Below, piece after piece: positions 6,753 to 9,086 of a DNA stretch of 9,086 nucleotides (position 1 is its first letter; the number at the start of each line of letters is the position of its first letter). The notes below the pieces were generated by a model, which was not told the origin of the DNA, did not search any database, and was given only the letters and a program-made list of their open reading frames with translations. The DNA comes from Bacteriovoracaceae bacterium (GTDB lineage Bacteria > Bdellovibrionota > Bacteriovoracia > Bacteriovoracales > Bacteriovoracaceae). The stretch is from assembly GCA_007116425.1 (NCBI GenBank), contig SKIL01000114.1, positions 1-9,086 on the forward strand, read 5' to 3'. The position numbers and the translations under genes were made by a program.

Positions 6753-7145
6753 TCAGCAGGGGTCAATTTCATAATGTCCTGAGTTGGGATAAAGAGTCAG
6801 ACATGCCTGTTTTGCGCTTTTTTTGATGAGCTCTTTAACAAAGAAGTGATGAATTTCATGACATTCTGGCTCATAAAGCATGAAGTGATAATAGGGAGCT
6901 GGATGACGTGGATGATCGAATTGATAAAAAGTGACACCGTGGATAAAGCTTTGACAGTCGAGTACGACTCGATCAGTCGGGATATTTCCCTTTATCTCAA
7001 ATTTAAGCATATCGGAATGCTGTTCGTAGTGGGTGGCGATAATTTGAATTCGGTCATGGCCATGGGCGATATTCATCACAATGGCAAATAAGCAAAAATA
7101 AAGAGCGGCCCTGGCCATGGAAAGAGAGGGTATTATGTTTTTCAT
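6753..7145 (-). CDS. Small exported Cys/His-rich protein of unknown function
   Basis: I do not recognise this 130-residue protein. It begins with a probable Sec signal peptide: K2 and R12 before a hydrophobic stretch (about 13-27, ALYFCLFAIVMNIAH), with possible cleavage near residue 29 (AHG). The mature part of about 100 residues has four cysteines (64, 95, 115 and the very last residue, 130) and twelve histidines, including PYYHFMLYEPECHEIHHFF (84-102). Four cysteines suggest two disulfides in the periplasm; the histidines could bind metal, but no known metal site is recognisable. There is no lipobox. The ribosome binding site is weak (GCGGG close to the ATG). The gene lies 46 bases after tatD and two genes after a disulfide-forming VKOR-DsbA protein, and 144 bases before gap. 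Start, signal peptide and steady composition make it a probable real gene; function is unknown. Confidence 0.7.
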   Translation of the reverse strand: MKNIIPSLSMARAALYFCLFAIVMNIAHGHDRIQIIATHYEQHSDMLKFEIKGNIPTDRVVLDCQSFIHGVTFYQFDHPRHPAPYYHFMLYEPECHEIHHFFVKELIKKSAKQACLTLYPNSGHYEIDPC

Positions 7146-7191
7146 ACCCGCTTATCGGTTAGTTTTCTGGGTAGATGAAAGGAATTATTTT

Positions 7192-8025
7192 TTAATTGCT
7201 TTGAAGGCGCGTGAAAAGTAGGTGAGAGTTTCTGTAGGTCTTTTGAAGTACTTCTAAAACATCGGTTTGCTTTAGTTCTGCAACCTTCTCAGCAATGAAA
7301 GGTAGGTAAAAAGGTGCGTTTTCTTTTCCGCGATAGGGAACAGGTGTTAAAAATGGAGCGTCTGTTTCAAGCAGAATATGAGATAGAGGAGCAATTTCCA
7401 CGGCGCTTTGAACATCTTTCGCATTTTTAAAAGTGATTATTCCATTAAAGCCTAGAAATAAATCAAGATCGATGGCCAACTCGGCAAGTTCAATTTTTGA
7501 GGTAAAACTATGGATAACCGCTTTTTGCCGAATTTGTGTTTTGACGTTTTTTAAGATGGCCATAGTATCTTCTTCAGCATCGCGAGAGTGGATGACAAAC
7601 GGAAGATCATTATCGGTTGCAAGTTGAATTTGTTCTTCAAACGCTTTTATTTGAATATTTCTTGGATTTTTATCGTAATAATAATCCAGACCAATCTCAC
7701 CAATTGCTACGATGTTTGAGTTGGTGTCTTGCTTTAAGTTTTCTTTAATAATTTCTTTTACATGGTTATCCCAAAGCCCACTCTGGTGAGGGTGGATACC
7801 TTGAGTTCCCCAAATTTGAGAATGCTTTTGTGCTAAATCGAAAACGGTTTTTAGATTATTAGGTTCAACCGCAATCGTGATGATTTTTTCTATATTATAA
7901 GTTTTAACTTTCTCGAGTAGCTCATCTAGTTCATGAGACTTTAAGTAATCTAAGTGGCAATGGGTCTCCACAATTGGGTGAGTGAAGACCGGAATATCGC
8001 GCCTTGATGACTTCTTACTACTCAT
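7192..8025 (-). CDS. tatD: TatD family metal-dependent hydrolase (DNase-like)
   Basis: TatD-type proteins are TIM-barrel metalloenzymes of the amidohydrolase superfamily; characterised members are 3'-5' exonucleases or DNases acting in the cytoplasm, and the physiological role of many is unsettled. The 277-residue protein carries the full metal-site set: H22 and H24 in ETHCHLD, E110 in AIGEIGLDYYY, H146 in FVIHSRDA, H172 in VIHSF, and D222 in LLETDAPFLTP. The family landmarks TQGIHPH (74-80) and PYRGKENAP (230-238) are also present. It has a short basic N-terminal extension (MSSKKSSRRD) before the barrel. It starts five bases after the VKOR-DsbA stop with no visible Shine-Dalgarno sequence, suggesting coupled translation. 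Several paralogues (TatD, YcfH, YjjV types) are hard to separate by eye, so the symbol is at family level. Confidence 0.93.
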   Translation of the reverse strand: MSSKKSSRRDIPVFTHPIVETHCHLDYLKSHELDELLEKVKTYNIEKIITIAVEPNNLKTVFDLAQKHSQIWGTQGIHPHQSGLWDNHVKEIIKENLKQDTNSNIVAIGEIGLDYYYDKNPRNIQIKAFEEQIQLATDNDLPFVIHSRDAEEDTMAILKNVKTQIRQKAVIHSFTSKIELAELAIDLDLFLGFNGIITFKNAKDVQSAVEIAPLSHILLETDAPFLTPVPYRGKENAPFYLPFIAEKVAELKQTDVLEVLQKTYRNSHLLFTRLQSN

Positions 8026-8030
8026 AAACT

Positions 8031-9086
8031 TTATTTTGCACGTTCAATCAGAGCATCAAAAATCGGCGCTAAGGCGTGAAGAGGGAAAACGCCTTCAACC
8101 TTTACACCATTGATGAGAATTGTAGGTGTTGACTGCACTCTAAACTTTTCTGAAGCTAGAACTAGCTCTACAACCTGATCTCTAGTTTGCTTTTGCTCAA
8201 GACAATCTAAAACGCCTTTTCTTTGAGCATAATTGCGAATCCAATCTAAAGAAAGAGTATCTTGATTGTCGAAAATGTCGTCGTGAACTTGAATAAAATC
8301 ATCTCTAGATAAACACGCTGTAAGATAGGCCCCCTGGCAAGACAATTGGTTCATCGGCCTTTGCATAAAAGGGTTACAGTCATGATCGAGAGGATAGAAA
8401 TAGTATTGGGCATTAATTTTGCCCGGATAGCGATCAATAATATCGTGAACAATATCAGCTTTTACTCGACAGGCCGGACATTGATAGTCAGAAAAAACAA
8501 CAAGCTGGATAGGAGCATCTTCAAAGTTTTCTGTCGCCTGGGCCAGGATGAATGGTGATTCAATATCTGGATTTCCAAGTACTGGCATGCGATCATATTG
8601 TTCAACCATTTGTTGGGCAACCTCTGCTTTTTGTTGAAACTTTTCATTAACTGAAGCATAGGTTGTTCCAAAGGCAATAAGTACAATTAGAGAGTAAGAT
8701 CCTGCTGTGACAAAATCAAAATTCCTGATGGTTGAATACTTCCAATAGCAAAAAAGTGCTGCCCATGAAGCAATATAAAATAATGTACACATTGGGCAGA
8801 GGGTTCCGAGGGCAATCAGTGAATAAAAGAAAAGTGCAAGGCAGCCAATACCATTGACGAGTAATAGATAAAAATTAAAGCCTTCAACTTTTTTCGCCCC
8901 AAAGAGGTAAGGAGTGAATAGAAAGAGGCCAGTGAAAATTCCAATCAAAGAGATGGGAACTCCGAGAATATTTGATGCACCTGAGAGTGTGGCCTTGTCA
9001 CATGTGAAAAAGGAACTAATATTGCAAAGAGCACTTGAACCACTCAAATCAGTCGGAAAGTGAACTTGAAAGTAGTGATTTGTCAG
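8031..9086 (-). CDS. VKOR-DsbA fusion, thiol-disulfide oxidoreductase, 5' end cut
   Basis: This envelope protein should form disulfide bonds: a VKOR membrane domain passes electrons to quinone, and a fused DsbA-like thioredoxin domain oxidises substrates. The frame is open to the window edge (351 residues visible), so the TTG at 9045-9047 is internal and the first VKOR helix lies outside. Counting from the edge, the VKOR loop has Cys21 and Cys29 (LCNI...FTCD), followed by ILGVPISLIG (40-49). Membrane segments lie near 39-63, 72-93, 99-115 and 127-145, and the quinone-side motif CPMC is at 97-100. After a linker (146-185) comes the thioredoxin fold: VVFSDYQCPACR (196-207) with active-site C203-P-A-C206, and the cis-proline P321 in STPTILING. 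Further cysteines at 237, 250, 258 and 295 may form a structural disulfide. It replaces the need for separate DsbA and DsbB. Confidence 0.92.
   Translation of the reverse strand: MTNHYFQVHFPTDLSGSSALCNISSFFTCDKATLSGASNILGVPISLIGIFTGLFLFTPYLFGAKKVEGFNFYLLLVNGIGCLALFFYSLIALGTLCPMCTLFYIASWAALFCYWKYSTIRNFDFVTAGSYSLIVLIAFGTTYASVNEKFQQKAEVAQQMVEQYDRMPVLGNPDIESPFILAQATENFEDAPIQLVVFSDYQCPACRVKADIVHDIIDRYPGKINAQYYFYPLDHDCNPFMQRPMNQLSCQGAYLTACLSRDDFIQVHDDIFDNQDTLSLDWIRNYAQRKGVLDCLEQKQTRDQVVELVLASEKFRVQSTPTILINGVKVEGVFPLHALAPIFDALIERAK

Noticed and set aside
9045..9047. TTG as the start codon of the VKOR-DsbA gene
   Set aside because: The frame stays open to the window edge and the VKOR domain needs one more helix before the Cys21 loop, so the gene starts outside the window.

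Overview
The window looks like part of a Gram-negative bacterial chromosome of moderate GC (about 40%). It carries mostly housekeeping genes, densely packed. My best guess at the source is Bdellovibrionota (Bacteriovorax/Bdellovibrio-like predatory bacteria), from the run gap-pgk-tpiA-secG, a stand-alone HD-GYP protein, a VKOR-DsbA fusion and AT-rich spacers. No rRNA or lineage marker is present, so this is an inference, not an identification.

Layout. Positions 1-450 (+) hold ssb, cut at its 5' end by the window edge and followed by a clean intrinsic terminator (493-520). Positions 718-1914 (+) encode an HD-GYP cyclic-di-GMP phosphodiesterase with its catalytic motifs intact. Everything from 1911 to the right edge is on the minus strand. 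In transcription order it is: VKOR-DsbA fusion (5' end outside the window), tatD, a small secreted Cys/His-rich protein, then after a 144-bp spacer gap, pgk, tpiA, secG and a class V PLP enzyme. The HD-GYP gene and the PLP-enzyme gene converge and share the four bases CTAG, in which both stop codons lie.

How the genes fit together. gap, pgk and tpiA encode three consecutive steps of lower glycolysis/gluconeogenesis. They are tightly spaced (pgk starts on the base after the gap stop) and continue into secG, a Sec translocon subunit. The fold-type-I PLP enzyme at the end lacks the cysteine loop of cysteine desulfurases, so its substrate is unknown. The VKOR-DsbA protein should make disulfides in the envelope. 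Two genes downstream lies a predicted exported protein with four cysteines in its mature part, a plausible but unproven client.

Points worth a second look: the GAPDH has non-standard residues at both places that usually enforce NAD specificity; the Cys/His-rich exported protein has no recognised family; the tail-to-tail gene pair has no terminator; and GGCC is about three times more frequent than base composition predicts, by hand count. I found no CRISPR array, insertion sequence, tRNA or rRNA, and no clearly undescribed multi-gene system.
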